A DNA stretch of 64,000 nucleotides from contig CAVSHN010000015.1 in assembly GCA_963727755.1 (NCBI GenBank), positions 310,001 to 374,000 on the forward strand, written 5' to 3'. The DNA is from DASYAN01 sp963727755 (GTDB lineage Bacteria; Chloroflexota; Ktedonobacteria; Ktedonobacterales; Ktedonobacteraceae). The position numbers and the translations under genes are program-made. The notes beneath the pieces are model-generated. The model saw nothing but the letters and a program-made list of their open reading frames with translations, did not search any database and was not told the origin of the DNA. Of this stretch, positions 8,150-17,623 are shown piece by piece. Every line of letters begins with the position of its first letter. Position 1 is the stretch's first letter.

Positions 8150-9436
8150 CTACTCCAGATGCCTTGTGTAGCCAGAACAGTGAATTGCGCTCCAAATTTG
8201 GCGTATTATTCTCCTGTATTTCTCCTTTTGCTGCATTCGTTGCGATTCTTTCTTAAATTTCCGCAGTAGCTTCTCAATTTCCTGATACTTATCATGCATC
8301 TCCCCTTCAATTTCTTTCTGCTTATTTTTCATCTCACAGAGGAGGGCTTGCTGATCTGGCGAAAGACTGTTCTGACGACTCTCGAAGTCTTGTATTTGCC
8401 TTACATAAGGCACTTGATGAAGCGCGTTATCAAACATGTGAGGAAGATACTCCTCTTGCAACCGCCGGAGCAGATCATCTTCTCTAGCTGCAAAATCTCT
8501 ACGCTCTGATCTACCACCGCGCATAAATACATCTTCCATCATTAGTCGCACACGGCTCATCACCCGAGGATCCTCACCATCATTTGGACGACCATAGACA
8601 TGGTAAATTCTTTCGTCCATAGCGAGCATCACAGTAGAGCAAGCTATCGTGTATCGCTCGGTTGGTACTTGAGACAGGTCTCGGCCTAGTATTTGTCCTG
8701 CATTTAGCTTCTGCTCCTCGGCTACACGGTTAAGATTTTCATCTTGGATTCTGTTGTACTCTTCAGTCGTTAATGGCTGTATTGATCTTAGACCTAATTC
8801 CAACGCTAAATCTAAATCCTGTGCTAGATCTAAATCATCCGCAAGACTTTCACAAAAATTCGCCAAATTCTCCGTCCGCGTTTCAGGAGTCAGGTTCAAC
8901 TCCTTTTCCCTTTGGACTAGACGAGAAATAGTCCCCTGATGCTCAATAAGTCTATCTCTAGAAATCTGAGAAGACATCTCACCCACAACTACATACAACT
9001 CTTCAGGTAGCGGCGGAAGACCCTGCAACTCACGGAACTCATCAAGCAGACGAAGAAGATCCTGCTGACGATCCTGTTGTCTTGAACCTTCACCCATATG
9101 ATAGAAAGGAGGTCGCGAACGGCTCTGCCCCTCCCAATCACGAGGCAGACAATCAATTTCATCAACAATAAGAGCGAACCGCCCCTGTTCTCTCTGCCGC
9201 CGCAGGCTCTCATGCAGAATTAAATTCCTAGGATCTAGATAAAGTGGCTGCTCTCTGCCTCTGCCATCATGCGGATTGGAGGAGGTTGAGGCAACGTCAG
9301 AAGACTGGCCCATTATCACATAGTTCTCGTATCGGTGATGCCATAAGCTACCCTCGTGTGCTTGGCGGCTTGTGTTCAGACGAGCTGGAGGCACTCGGTC
9401 GTCAGACCCCTGATTCGAAATCTTCTCATAATACAC
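8150..9436 (-). CDS. Hypothetical coiled-coil protein
   Basis: I do not recognise this 428-residue protein. It is highly charged and almost entirely predicted helix, with no signal peptide or membrane segment. The N-terminal 80 residues look disordered. The central part has ALIVDEIDCLPRDWEG, which resembles a Walker-B-like DEID, but I see no P-loop before it, so it is not a convincing ATPase. Residues about 350-410 form a Lys/Glu-rich coiled coil (KNKQKEIEGEMHDKYQEIEK). It is convergent with the SbcD-like gene. The start at 9436 gives a sensible AAGGAAAGG-like upstream region, but the next ATG is also possible. Confidence 0.55.
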   Translation of the reverse strand: MYYEKISNQGSDDRVPPARLNTSRQAHEGSLWHHRYENYVIMGQSSDVASTSSNPHDGRGREQPLYLDPRNLILHESLRRQREQGRFALIVDEIDCLPRDWEGQSRSRPPFYHMGEGSRQQDRQQDLLRLLDEFRELQGLPPLPEELYVVVGEMSSQISRDRLIEHQGTISRLVQREKELNLTPETRTENLANFCESLADDLDLAQDLDLALELGLRSIQPLTTEEYNRIQDENLNRVAEEQKLNAGQILGRDLSQVPTERYTIACSTVMLAMDERIYHVYGRPNDGEDPRVMSRVRLMMEDVFMRGGRSERRDFAAREDDLLRRLQEEYLPHMFDNALHQVPYVRQIQDFESRQNSLSPDQQALLCEMKNKQKEIEGEMHDKYQEIEKLLRKFKKESQRMQQKEKYRRIIRQIWSAIHCSGYTRHLE

Positions 9437-9956
9437 CTTTCCTTGTTAAGATGAATTGAAAGACAAACTTCAAAGTAGAGAACAGTGAGTATCTCTACAG
9501 ATAGATGTACCTGCAAAAGGTGCGTTTGTCGAGGGTGAAAGAGGGACAATGTGCGGGTATCCTTGCATGCTCTATTGGGAAGCCTGTCATTCTCAGACAA
9601 ATCCAAGCCATAGAAATGTCACGTGCGTGGAGTTTTGTCCCTGTTTCCCCCTAGAATACACTCCTTTGGTGAGCTATGCTTAGCGTAAGGTATACAACTT
9701 GCTAGCTCTCTGGTGGATCTATAGGGAAGTATCTCCATCATAAACTTCTCAATAGTTGTGAGAAGTGTTCTGGATACCGTGCTTTTATTGCTCAATTACT
9801 AGTAGGTTGTACACCTACACCTTCTATGGCATGAAAACAGATACGGATTCACTGAAGCTAGTTCGTTGCGAGACGGTCAACTCCCAACTCCAAGAGCAAT
9901 TGCATCTCTCCAATCTTGAAAACTCTTTCGATGAGTCGCAGGAATAAATACATACG
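9437..9956. other. Intergenic, no gene seen
   Basis: About 520 bp between two minus-strand genes. Only short open frames occur, none with homology or a good ribosome site. The promoter of the 8150-9436 gene should lie here. Confidence 0.5.
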
Positions 9957-10961
9957 TCATAAGGCACTATGTCCCATTAGTGCTTTAGCTTTGAGAATCT
10001 GGTTCGTGTCATGGACCCAATCTTCTTTGTTATGCTCGTCAGTCTGGACGGGAGTTTCCATCAGCACAGCTACATGGTTCAGGCGAGGATCACGTAAGAG
10101 GGTTTGCAGTCCTTCGTAGCCGATAATACCTTCGCCGAGGCGTTTATGATTGTCTCGATGACTGCCCAGAGGCATAGCAGTATCATTGAGGTGAATGACC
10201 TTGAGGCGAGTCAGACCGAAGGTATCTTCACAATTTTGTAGCACCTGCAAGGTAGCATTTTCACTAGAAATATCGTAGCCTGCACCCCACAGGTGAGCCG
10301 TATCAATGCAAACACCTAGTCGGTCTTGATATTGGGGAAGTTGAGCAAGTATAGCAGCCAGTTGTTCAAAACTATGACCAAGCAAGTTGCCTGCACCTAC
10401 ATCATTCTCCAGGAGAAGCATGACTTGAGGCTGGATCTCACCACCCGACTTATCGGTAGAAGAAGTAGGTGCCCGATTTATCGCGCCCGTCTCCTCTAGA
10501 TCTATCGTGCCCGCCCGATCTATCGCACCTGCTTGGTTTGCCGCATCCGTGGGGATGGTGGGTGCTTCACGCAAGATTTTCTCAATTCCTTGCGCGACGC
10601 GGGCCAGTCCAACTGTAACGCCTGCTCCGCGATGGCTACCAGTGTGGAAAACAACATATTTTGCGCCAAGTCGTGTGCCACGTTGCATAGTCCAAGTCAG
10701 TAAAGAAACTGACTTCTGCCAGATATTGTCATCGCTGGTACCGAGATTGATCAGATAGGGGGCATGAATTACCACGGGATCAAGTTCGCATGCGTTAGCG
10801 ACCTGTGCGAAGGCTGCACAGCCTTCATCGTTATCAGCGGGTGGACGCCAGCCTGTTGGATTACTGGCAAAAATCTGGATGGTCTCACAGCCGATCTGCC
10901 GAGCAATTTCTGCTGCTTTGACCAATTTGGAGTGTGTGGGCATATGCCGACCGATGCGCAT
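9957..10961 (-). CDS. nfo: Endonuclease IV (AP endonuclease) with internal insertion
   Basis: Endonuclease IV cuts DNA 5' of abasic sites in base excision repair with three zinc ions. Metal-binding segments are present in order: VIHAPYLIN (His66), VFHTGSHRG (His106), LLLENDVGAG (Glu185), CIDTAHLWGAGYD, VIHLNDTAMPLGSHRDNH, GEGIIG and a late ME in VLMETP. The usual length is about 280 residues; this one has 334. The surplus is a low-complexity insertion at about 134-178 that contains repeated AGAIDRAGTID-like units and sits just before the ENDVG strand. At DNA level it holds three near-copies of a GATCTATCG motif. It lies 43 bp from scpB on the same strand. Confidence 0.9.
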   Translation of the reverse strand: MRIGRHMPTHSKLVKAAEIARQIGCETIQIFASNPTGWRPPADNDEGCAAFAQVANACELDPVVIHAPYLINLGTSDDNIWQKSVSLLTWTMQRGTRLGAKYVVFHTGSHRGAGVTVGLARVAQGIEKILREAPTIPTDAANQAGAIDRAGTIDLEETGAINRAPTSSTDKSGGEIQPQVMLLLENDVGAGNLLGHSFEQLAAILAQLPQYQDRLGVCIDTAHLWGAGYDISSENATLQVLQNCEDTFGLTRLKVIHLNDTAMPLGSHRDNHKRLGEGIIGYEGLQTLLRDPRLNHVAVLMETPVQTDEHNKEDWVHDTNQILKAKALMGHSAL

Positions 10962-11003
10962 AGTTTTCGCCTTCCTCTGAATGCTCTCTATGGTTTTTTG
11001 ATG

Positions 11004-11603
11004 CTATGGGTATTTTAGCTTCTCTGTCACTGACTCGGTCGTTGCCGATTGCTCTCCGAGAGTGATGCCGGGTAGTTGATCCAGGGAAGTCAGGCCAAAC
11101 TGTTGGAGGAACTCGATTGTTGTAGCGAAGAGGGCTGGACGTCCGACCGTCTGGGCTCGTCCGATTTCAGCAACTAGGCCATGTTGTAGCAAACTGGCCA
11201 GGGCGCGGTCGCTATTTACTCCGCGAATAGCCTCGATCTGGCTACGTGTGAGTGGCTGGCGGTAAGCAATCACGGCAAGTGTTTCCAATGCCGCTGGTGT
11301 CAATTTTGCCGTTGTGGGTAGACCAAGCAGGGCTGCAACGTAACGTGCATTTTCTGGGGCCGTCACTAGCTGTACCTTCTCACCCAGAGTCTGCAAGCGG
11401 ATACCGCGTCCGTGACTATCTAAATCCTCTTTTAGAGCACGCAATGCATTACTCAAGCGCTGCTCATCGGCATCCAGTAATTTACGCAATTCGGCCCGTT
11501 CTAAAGGGCGTCCCGAGACGAAAAGCAGACTTTCGATCGCTGCTCCGAGTTGCCTGTCGGCCATTGAGATTGGTGATTGAGTATCTAGTACATTTTGTTC
11601 CAT
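11004..11603 (-). CDS. scpB: Segregation and condensation protein B
   Basis: ScpB is the winged-helix kleisin partner of the SMC-ScpA condensin complex, needed for chromosome segregation. Family signatures are AAIESLLFVSGRPLERAEL near the start, the LVTAPENARYVAALLGL strand region, LTPAALETLAVIAYRQPLTR (family core; shortened here) and GVNSDRALASLLQHGLVAEIGRA followed by GRPALFATT. Length is normal at about 199 residues. An in-frame start 30 bp further upstream (11633) is possible. I prefer the ATG at 11603, although it lacks a Shine-Dalgarno and may be leaderless, because a TATACT -10-like box lies just upstream of it. scpA is not in the window. Confidence 0.88.
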   Translation of the reverse strand: MEQNVLDTQSPISMADRQLGAAIESLLFVSGRPLERAELRKLLDADEQRLSNALRALKEDLDSHGRGIRLQTLGEKVQLVTAPENARYVAALLGLPTTAKLTPAALETLAVIAYRQPLTRSQIEAIRGVNSDRALASLLQHGLVAEIGRAQTVGRPALFATTIEFLQQFGLTSLDQLPGITLGEQSATTESVTEKLKYP

Positions 11604-11783
11604 TGTGGAGATCAGTATATCATACCCAGACAATTAGAGGGTCAAGAAACGGCATCATTTCTTGTCTTTCGCAATGAGTTGCTAGCTATGTTAGAATAAC
11701 GATGTGCTAGCATTAGCTATTAACAGAAGTGTATTGGCCACTTGAGAGAAAAACAGCATTCTTTCGAGGAAAGATAGGTCATT

Positions 11784-14591
11784 ATGAAAACATCGATACC
11801 GTTAGGGAACCAACTCCTCATCACCAAATTCTATACGCCGATAGCATCAGGTCCTCTGATCTCTCGCCATCGTCTGACGTCTTTGCTTGAAAAGGTCTTG
11901 GATTTCCCCTTTACGCTTGTATCTGCTCCTGCGGGTTTCGGTAAAACCACCTTACTAGCGGCTTGGAAGCAATCACTGCCAGATGGCAAGCCTCTAGTGG
12001 CCTGGGTCTCTCTCGATGAAGAGGACAATGAGCCGCGCTTATTCTGGACGTACGTTCTGACAGCACTGCAAATGCAGAGGCCAGAAGCCTTTGCCCCACT
12101 GGTGAGGCAGTTGCAATCGCCGCAAGCCCCCCCTCTCCAGTATATCCTGACCGGACTGATTAACGCACTGGTGGAGGGCCCAGACGAGTTTTTGCTGATC
12201 TTAGACGACTATCAACTGATTACCGAGCAGCAAGTGCATAATGCCTTAGCCTATCTGATAGAGCATCTTCCACCTCAATTGCATATTATTGTAGCAACAC
12301 GGGCCGATCCCCCGCTGCCACTGCCACTGCTGCGGGCCCAGCGGCACGCGTTGGAAGTGCGCACGGACCAGTTGCGCTGTACCCTAGAGGAGACCAGAGC
12401 CTTCTTTCAGGAAGTGATGAGCCTCCAACTCCCAGATGAAGTCATCCAGGATGTCAGGGATCGCACGGAGGGCTGGCTGGTTGGCTTACAGTTACTCGGT
12501 CTCTCTCTGCCCGAGCGAGCTGATCCTCTTACCTTACTGGAGGAGGTCAGCGGAGATCAGCGCTACATCCTGGACTATTTGACCCAGGAGGTCTTGCAGC
12601 GGCAGCCCCAGGAGGTGCAAACCTTTCTGCTTTATACATCTATCCTCGATCAGCTCAGTGTCTCCCTCTGTGACGCCGTCATGGATCAGACAGGTAGTCA
12701 GCAGATGCTGCGACGGCTTGAGCAGACCAATCTCTTTATCGTTTCCCTCGATGACAGGCGACAATGGTATCGCTATCATGCCCTCTTTGCTGAAGCTTTG
12801 CGCTACCGACTGGAGCGGACGCATGCTGATTTGATACCCAGCTTGCACCGTCGTGCCAGTCTCTGGTATGTTCAGCATGACCAGACCTCTGAGGCTATAC
12901 TGCATGCCGTAGGAGCCTGTGAATGGCAGTGGGCTGCCGATCTAATCGAGCAGAAGAGCTTGCAGTTTTTGGCCCATACCTGGGGAGTAAGTGGACATCA
13001 GCTGCTCATGCTCCAACACTGGCTTGGGCAGTTACCAGCAGATGTTATGCATTCCCGCCCTCGTCTTTGTCTGATCTGTGCCCAGATGTTGTGGGTAGTT
13101 GCTCCATATCCTATGCTGGAAGGCTGGCTTGAGGCAGCCGAAACAACACTGACCGCTTTACTCCTCACACAGACGCATGAGGATACCTCCAGAGCACTCT
13201 CTCCGCAGGCACCGCAGAGCCTGCAGCATGCATTCGGGCAGGTAATTACCTGGCATGCCTTCCTACGAAGCTTTGATGAGCAGGACGGACAAGCAGTTCT
13301 CTCGCTTTGCCAACAGGCCTTGGCCTTGCTCCCAGCAGACGATTTGATGACTCGTGCATACGTCGCTCTTACCCAACTCATGGCCTATTATGTTTCTTCT
13401 CTCAATGATGCTTGGGCTTCGATCGAAAATGGGTTGCAGGCAATCTCCCTTGCTCAGGAGGCAGGACTAACGTCTTTTGCTCTGGGTCTGGCATCTGCAA
13501 CTGCCATGCATATGATAGGACCAGGGCGGTTATACGAGGTACAGCAGTTAAATCAACGGGCGAGACAGATGGGGAAGCAGCCGGGGGAACAGGTATTGCC
13601 CGAGGTGGGTTGGTCCGCAGTCTATCAAGCGGAGATTCTGCGCGAGTGGAACCAGTTGGATACAGCACTCTCCGTCATAGGAGAGGCCCTCTTGCTTTGC
13701 AAACAGGTTGAGTCGATCGCATCGCTCCCATACTTAATCATTGGACACGCAATATTGCTACGTATCCTCTTGTCGCGGGGAGAACTGGATGCTGCACGCT
13801 CCGCCATCCAGCAATTTGAACACATTGGCATGAACATGAACCAGCCGACCCGTATCCATGCATATGCTCTCTTCACTACGATCGATCAGGTCCGGCTCTG
13901 GCTAGCCTGTGGGGAACTAGACCGTGCCACACGCTGGGTTGAGGCACTGGATACCAGAAAGTGGCTTGGAACTCCCTTTGCACGCGAACGCGAAGAGGTG
14001 GCATGCGCCCGCGTCTTCTTAGCTACCAATCAACCCGCTCTCGCTCTGCAGCGACTGGAACCTGTACTCCAGAGAGCCACCGCAGGTAAGCGCTGGGGCC
14101 ACGTGATTGAGATCCGGCTCTTGCAAGCTCTGGCATACCAGGTGTCTCAGGAGGAGATGCAGGCCCTGGATGCCCTCTCCGAGGCCATCCGTCTAGGCGA
14201 GCCAGAGGGCTATATCCGCAGCTTCGTGGACGAAGGTGCCCCAATGGAGGCTCTCCTCTCTCAATTACGTCAGCGCGACCACGAGCATGGGCCCACCCCT
14301 TATCTAGATAAACTGCTTGCTGCTTTTCCCCAGGAACGTAAGCCTCATAGAGCGGCAGGCAAACCCGCAAAGGCTGATCGAACGCCCAAACTCTTGAGTC
14401 AGCGAGAACTGGAGGTCTTGCAATTGCTAGCACAGGGCAGATCCAACCAGCAGATTGCCCAAGAACTGGTGATAGCTATCGATACCGTCAAACGCCATAT
14501 CAGTCATATCTTCTCTAAATTGGGTGTCACGAACCGCGTTCAAGCGGTGAAACAGGCACGAGAGCTTGGCCTCCTCGACGAGCAGTTCTGA
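11784..14591 (+). CDS. MalT-type LuxR transcriptional regulator (copy 1)
   Basis: The 935-residue protein is a MalT-like STAND regulator. It has an N-terminal NTPase with P-loop SAPAGFGKTTLL (about 47-58), Walker B FLLILDDYQLI, sensor ATRADPPLPLPLLRAQ, and a winged-helix stretch around DYLTQEVLQRQP. A long TPR-like solenoid (about 340-840) follows, then a C-terminal LuxR helix-turn-helix (about 870-930: LSQRELEVLQLLAQGRSN, IDTVKRHISHIFSKLGV). Such proteins bind ATP and a small inducer, oligomerise, and activate promoters. The signal is unknown. The gene is followed 150 bp later by a paralog on the same strand, and the two share an almost identical 3' segment. Confidence 0.92.
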   Translation: MKTSIPLGNQLLITKFYTPIASGPLISRHRLTSLLEKVLDFPFTLVSAPAGFGKTTLLAAWKQSLPDGKPLVAWVSLDEEDNEPRLFWTYVLTALQMQRPEAFAPLVRQLQSPQAPPLQYILTGLINALVEGPDEFLLILDDYQLITEQQVHNALAYLIEHLPPQLHIIVATRADPPLPLPLLRAQRHALEVRTDQLRCTLEETRAFFQEVMSLQLPDEVIQDVRDRTEGWLVGLQLLGLSLPERADPLTLLEEVSGDQRYILDYLTQEVLQRQPQEVQTFLLYTSILDQLSVSLCDAVMDQTGSQQMLRRLEQTNLFIVSLDDRRQWYRYHALFAEALRYRLERTHADLIPSLHRRASLWYVQHDQTSEAILHAVGACEWQWAADLIEQKSLQFLAHTWGVSGHQLLMLQHWLGQLPADVMHSRPRLCLICAQMLWVVAPYPMLEGWLEAAETTLTALLLTQTHEDTSRALSPQAPQSLQHAFGQVITWHAFLRSFDEQDGQAVLSLCQQALALLPADDLMTRAYVALTQLMAYYVSSLNDAWASIENGLQAISLAQEAGLTSFALGLASATAMHMIGPGRLYEVQQLNQRARQMGKQPGEQVLPEVGWSAVYQAEILREWNQLDTALSVIGEALLLCKQVESIASLPYLIIGHAILLRILLSRGELDAARSAIQQFEHIGMNMNQPTRIHAYALFTTIDQVRLWLACGELDRATRWVEALDTRKWLGTPFAREREEVACARVFLATNQPALALQRLEPVLQRATAGKRWGHVIEIRLLQALAYQVSQEEMQALDALSEAIRLGEPEGYIRSFVDEGAPMEALLSQLRQRDHEHGPTPYLDKLLAAFPQERKPHRAAGKPAKADRTPKLLSQRELEVLQLLAQGRSNQQIAQELVIAIDTVKRHISHIFSKLGVTNRVQAVKQARELGLLDEQF

Positions 14592-14740
14592 TCTGGTGGC
14601 CTGCCCGCCACCAGATCCCGTCCTTCACACAAGGTTGCTTGCTGTGGTAGAATAGCCAAGAAGTAGATCTTCCCAGAGAATGGATCAGTTTATGGAAGAG
14701 AGAAAAAGGGATAGTTGCAGTGAGAGGAAGGGAGATGATC

Positions 14741-17542
14741 ATGAAGCCCACGCTGATCATCCAGAGCCAGCTTCTAGCCACCAAATTGTATGTGCCGACC
14801 TCTCCTGGGATGCTGATCAGGCGTCCTCACCTGCATGCCTTGCTCAACGAGAGCCTCAAGTCTCCTTTCACACTGGTCTCGGCTCCCGCAGGCTTCGGCA
14901 AAACCACCCTCTTGTCCACCTGGGCCCAATCCTTGCCAGCAACCCAAGCTCAGGTAGCTTGGCTGTCGTTGGATGAGGAGGAGAATGACCCCCAGCTTTT
15001 CTGGATCTATGTCCTCTCGGCCTTGGATCAGCAGCAACCGGAGCGCTTTACCCCCCTGTTTAAATCTCTGCAATCGCCAGAGACCCCACTCTTGATGTCC
15101 GTGCTGGCAGCGCTCATCGAGAGTGCCGAGGCGTGTGCCCAGCCCTTGGTGCTGATCCTGGATGATTATCACGTGATTACCGAGCGCCAAGTGCATGCCA
15201 CCCTCTGGTATCTCATTGAGCGTCTGCCTCCTCACTTCCATCTGATCCTAGCTACGCGTGTTGATCCGCCTTTGCCGCTCCCATTGCTGCGGGCCCAACA
15301 TCGGGCCTTGGAAATCCGCACGGAGCAGTTGCGCTGTACTCCGCAGGAGACCAGAAGCCTTCTTCAGCACGTTGTGGGCATCCAGCTTCCAGATCAGACG
15401 CTCCAAGAGGTGACGGCTCGGACGGAGGGCTGGCTGGTGGGCTTGCAATTACTCGGTCTTTCCCTGCCAGAGCAGGTCGATCCACTGACGCTGCTCGAGC
15501 AGGTCAGTGGGGAGCACCGCTATATCCTGGACTATTTGACCGAGGTGGTTCTGCAAAAGCAACCAGAAGAGGTGCAGCGCTTTTTGCTGTGCACTTCCAT
15601 CCTCCAACGGTTCAACGCTTCCCTCTGTGATGCCGTGATGGAGCAGACGGATAGTCAGCAGATGCTGCAACGGCTCGAGCAGACCAATTTATTTATCGTC
15701 TCCCTCGATGACAAGCGACAATGGTATCGCTATCATGCCCTCTTTGCTCAAGCCTTGCGCTACCAATTGGAGCAGACGCATGCCGACCTAGTGCCGACTT
15801 TGCACCATCGTGCCAGTCTCTGGTATGCCCAGCTCAACCAGATCACCCAGGCGGTCTTGCATGCTTTCCATGCCAGAGAGTGGGGCTGGGCGGCTGAACT
15901 GATCGAGCGCCATCCATTGTTGTCGCTTACCTGGGGTGCAAGCAAACGTGAAGTAATCCTGTTCCGAACATGGCTAGAGCAGTTACCAGCAGAAATTGTG
16001 CATTCCCGGCCTCGCCTTTGTCTTGACTGTGTCTTGATGTTGTGGACAGCTGCCCCGTATGCCATAATGAAAGTCTGGCTCGATGCAGCCGAAGCAACGC
16101 TGACAGCTTCGCTCACAACACAGAAACATTCAGATGCTTCACCCACGACGCTTACCTCGGAAAAGCAGCAACACCTAGAGAATCTACTCGCAGAGACCCT
16201 CACCCTTCGTGGCTGGCTGAAGAGCATCCAAGGGCATGGAGAAGAAGCACTTTCGCTCTGTCAGCAGGCTCTCCCTCTGATCTCTCCAGACAATGGCATG
16301 CTTCGTTCTCTCGTTAGCCAAACTCAAGCTGTAGCCTATTATTCCTCAGTGAACAACGTGGAAGCTGCTATCGAATGCGGGTTGCAAGCCGCCTCTGCTG
16401 CTCAGGCCGTAAAACAGAGTGCTTTGGCTATGGCTTACATGAGTCAAATCGTTCTGTACTTGATAGCAGCAGGACAGTTGCACGAGGCACAGCGCCTGAG
16501 CCAGCAGGCAATTGAACAGGGAAAGCAATCAGAGGAAGGGCTTATATGGCCTAACGTGGGTTGGACCGCACTCTTTCAATCTGACGTCCTACGTGAGTGG
16601 AACAAGCTCACTGATGCACGCACGGTGGCAGAAGAGGCCATATCGCTATGTAAACAGACCGAGTCGATTCACACGCTTGCGTTTTTATTCTTTGGCTACT
16701 CGATGCTGCTGCGCGTCTGCCTTTCGAGCGGAGAACTAGAAGAGGCGCGTTTCATCCTCTCTCAGCTCAATGGCATTGGTGCAAGTATGAACCAGCCTAC
16801 TTCTCTTTTTATGTGTTCTCTCTACACTCTAGTTGACCAGATTAAGCTCTGGCTGGCCTGCGGGGAACTGGACCGCGCCCAATCCTGGATTGAAGAGCTA
16901 GGTCGAGGAAGGCAGTATAGTTCTCCATTTATCCACGAACGCAAAGAGGTGGCACACGTTCGGGTCCTTTTAGCAAAGACGCAGCCAGATCTGGCTCTGA
17001 AGCACCTAGAGCCTGTGCTCCAGAGAGCCACCGCAGGCAAGCGCTGGGGCCACGTCATTGAGATCCGGCTCTTGCAAGCTCTGGCTTACCAGATGTGTCA
17101 GGAGGAGACGCAGGCCCTCGACGCCCTCTCCGAGGCCATCCGTCTGGGCGAACCAGAGGGCTACATCCGCAGCTTCGTGGACGAAGGTGCCCCAATGGAG
17201 GCTCTCCTCTCTCAATTACGTCAGCGCGACCACGAGCATGGGCCCACCCCTTATCTAGATAAACTGCTTGCTGTATTTCAGCAGGAGCGTAAGCCTCATA
17301 GAGCGGCAGCAAAGCCCGCAAAGGCCTCCCGAATGCCAGAACCCTTGAGTCAGCGAGAACGAGAGGTCTTGCAGTTGCTGGCACAGGGCCGCTCCAACCG
17401 GGAGATTGCCCAAGAACTGGTGATCACCATCGATACCGTCAAACGCCATATTAGCCATATTTTCTCTAAATTGGGCGTGCAAAACCGCGTACAAGCAGCA
17501 AAACAAGCACAGAAACTTGGCCTGCTCAGTGAAGAACTCTAA
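14741..17542 (+). CDS. MalT-type LuxR transcriptional regulator (copy 2)
   Basis: The paralog of the preceding gene has the same layout: P-loop SAPAGFGKTTLLSTWAQ, Walker B LVLILDDYHVI, RVDPPLPLPLLRAQ, TPR-like middle and C-terminal LuxR domain (LSQREREVLQLLAQGRSN, IDTVKRHISHIFSKLGV). I place the start at the ATG at 14741 because GGAAGGGAG lies at the right distance. An ATG at 14735 would overlap that ribosome site. This gives 933 residues. The DNA between about 17016 and 17276 is nearly identical to 14067-14330 of copy 1, while the middle of the proteins is much more different, which suggests local gene conversion. Confidence 0.92.
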   Translation: MKPTLIIQSQLLATKLYVPTSPGMLIRRPHLHALLNESLKSPFTLVSAPAGFGKTTLLSTWAQSLPATQAQVAWLSLDEEENDPQLFWIYVLSALDQQQPERFTPLFKSLQSPETPLLMSVLAALIESAEACAQPLVLILDDYHVITERQVHATLWYLIERLPPHFHLILATRVDPPLPLPLLRAQHRALEIRTEQLRCTPQETRSLLQHVVGIQLPDQTLQEVTARTEGWLVGLQLLGLSLPEQVDPLTLLEQVSGEHRYILDYLTEVVLQKQPEEVQRFLLCTSILQRFNASLCDAVMEQTDSQQMLQRLEQTNLFIVSLDDKRQWYRYHALFAQALRYQLEQTHADLVPTLHHRASLWYAQLNQITQAVLHAFHAREWGWAAELIERHPLLSLTWGASKREVILFRTWLEQLPAEIVHSRPRLCLDCVLMLWTAAPYAIMKVWLDAAEATLTASLTTQKHSDASPTTLTSEKQQHLENLLAETLTLRGWLKSIQGHGEEALSLCQQALPLISPDNGMLRSLVSQTQAVAYYSSVNNVEAAIECGLQAASAAQAVKQSALAMAYMSQIVLYLIAAGQLHEAQRLSQQAIEQGKQSEEGLIWPNVGWTALFQSDVLREWNKLTDARTVAEEAISLCKQTESIHTLAFLFFGYSMLLRVCLSSGELEEARFILSQLNGIGASMNQPTSLFMCSLYTLVDQIKLWLACGELDRAQSWIEELGRGRQYSSPFIHERKEVAHVRVLLAKTQPDLALKHLEPVLQRATAGKRWGHVIEIRLLQALAYQMCQEETQALDALSEAIRLGEPEGYIRSFVDEGAPMEALLSQLRQRDHEHGPTPYLDKLLAVFQQERKPHRAAAKPAKASRMPEPLSQREREVLQLLAQGRSNREIAQELVITIDTVKRHISHIFSKLGVQNRVQAAKQAQKLGLLSEEL

Positions 17543-17623
17543 GTCCGAGCTGGCCCAAGTAGGTGGTTCCAAGCTGATTCTCGGAGCATGAGGTCATTTG
17601 CCATCGCAAACTCGGATCGCATG

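Noticed and set aside
9765..9947. Small plus-strand frame of 60 codons before nfo
   Set aside because: No ribosome site and no homology, and it overlaps the probable terminator area of nfo.
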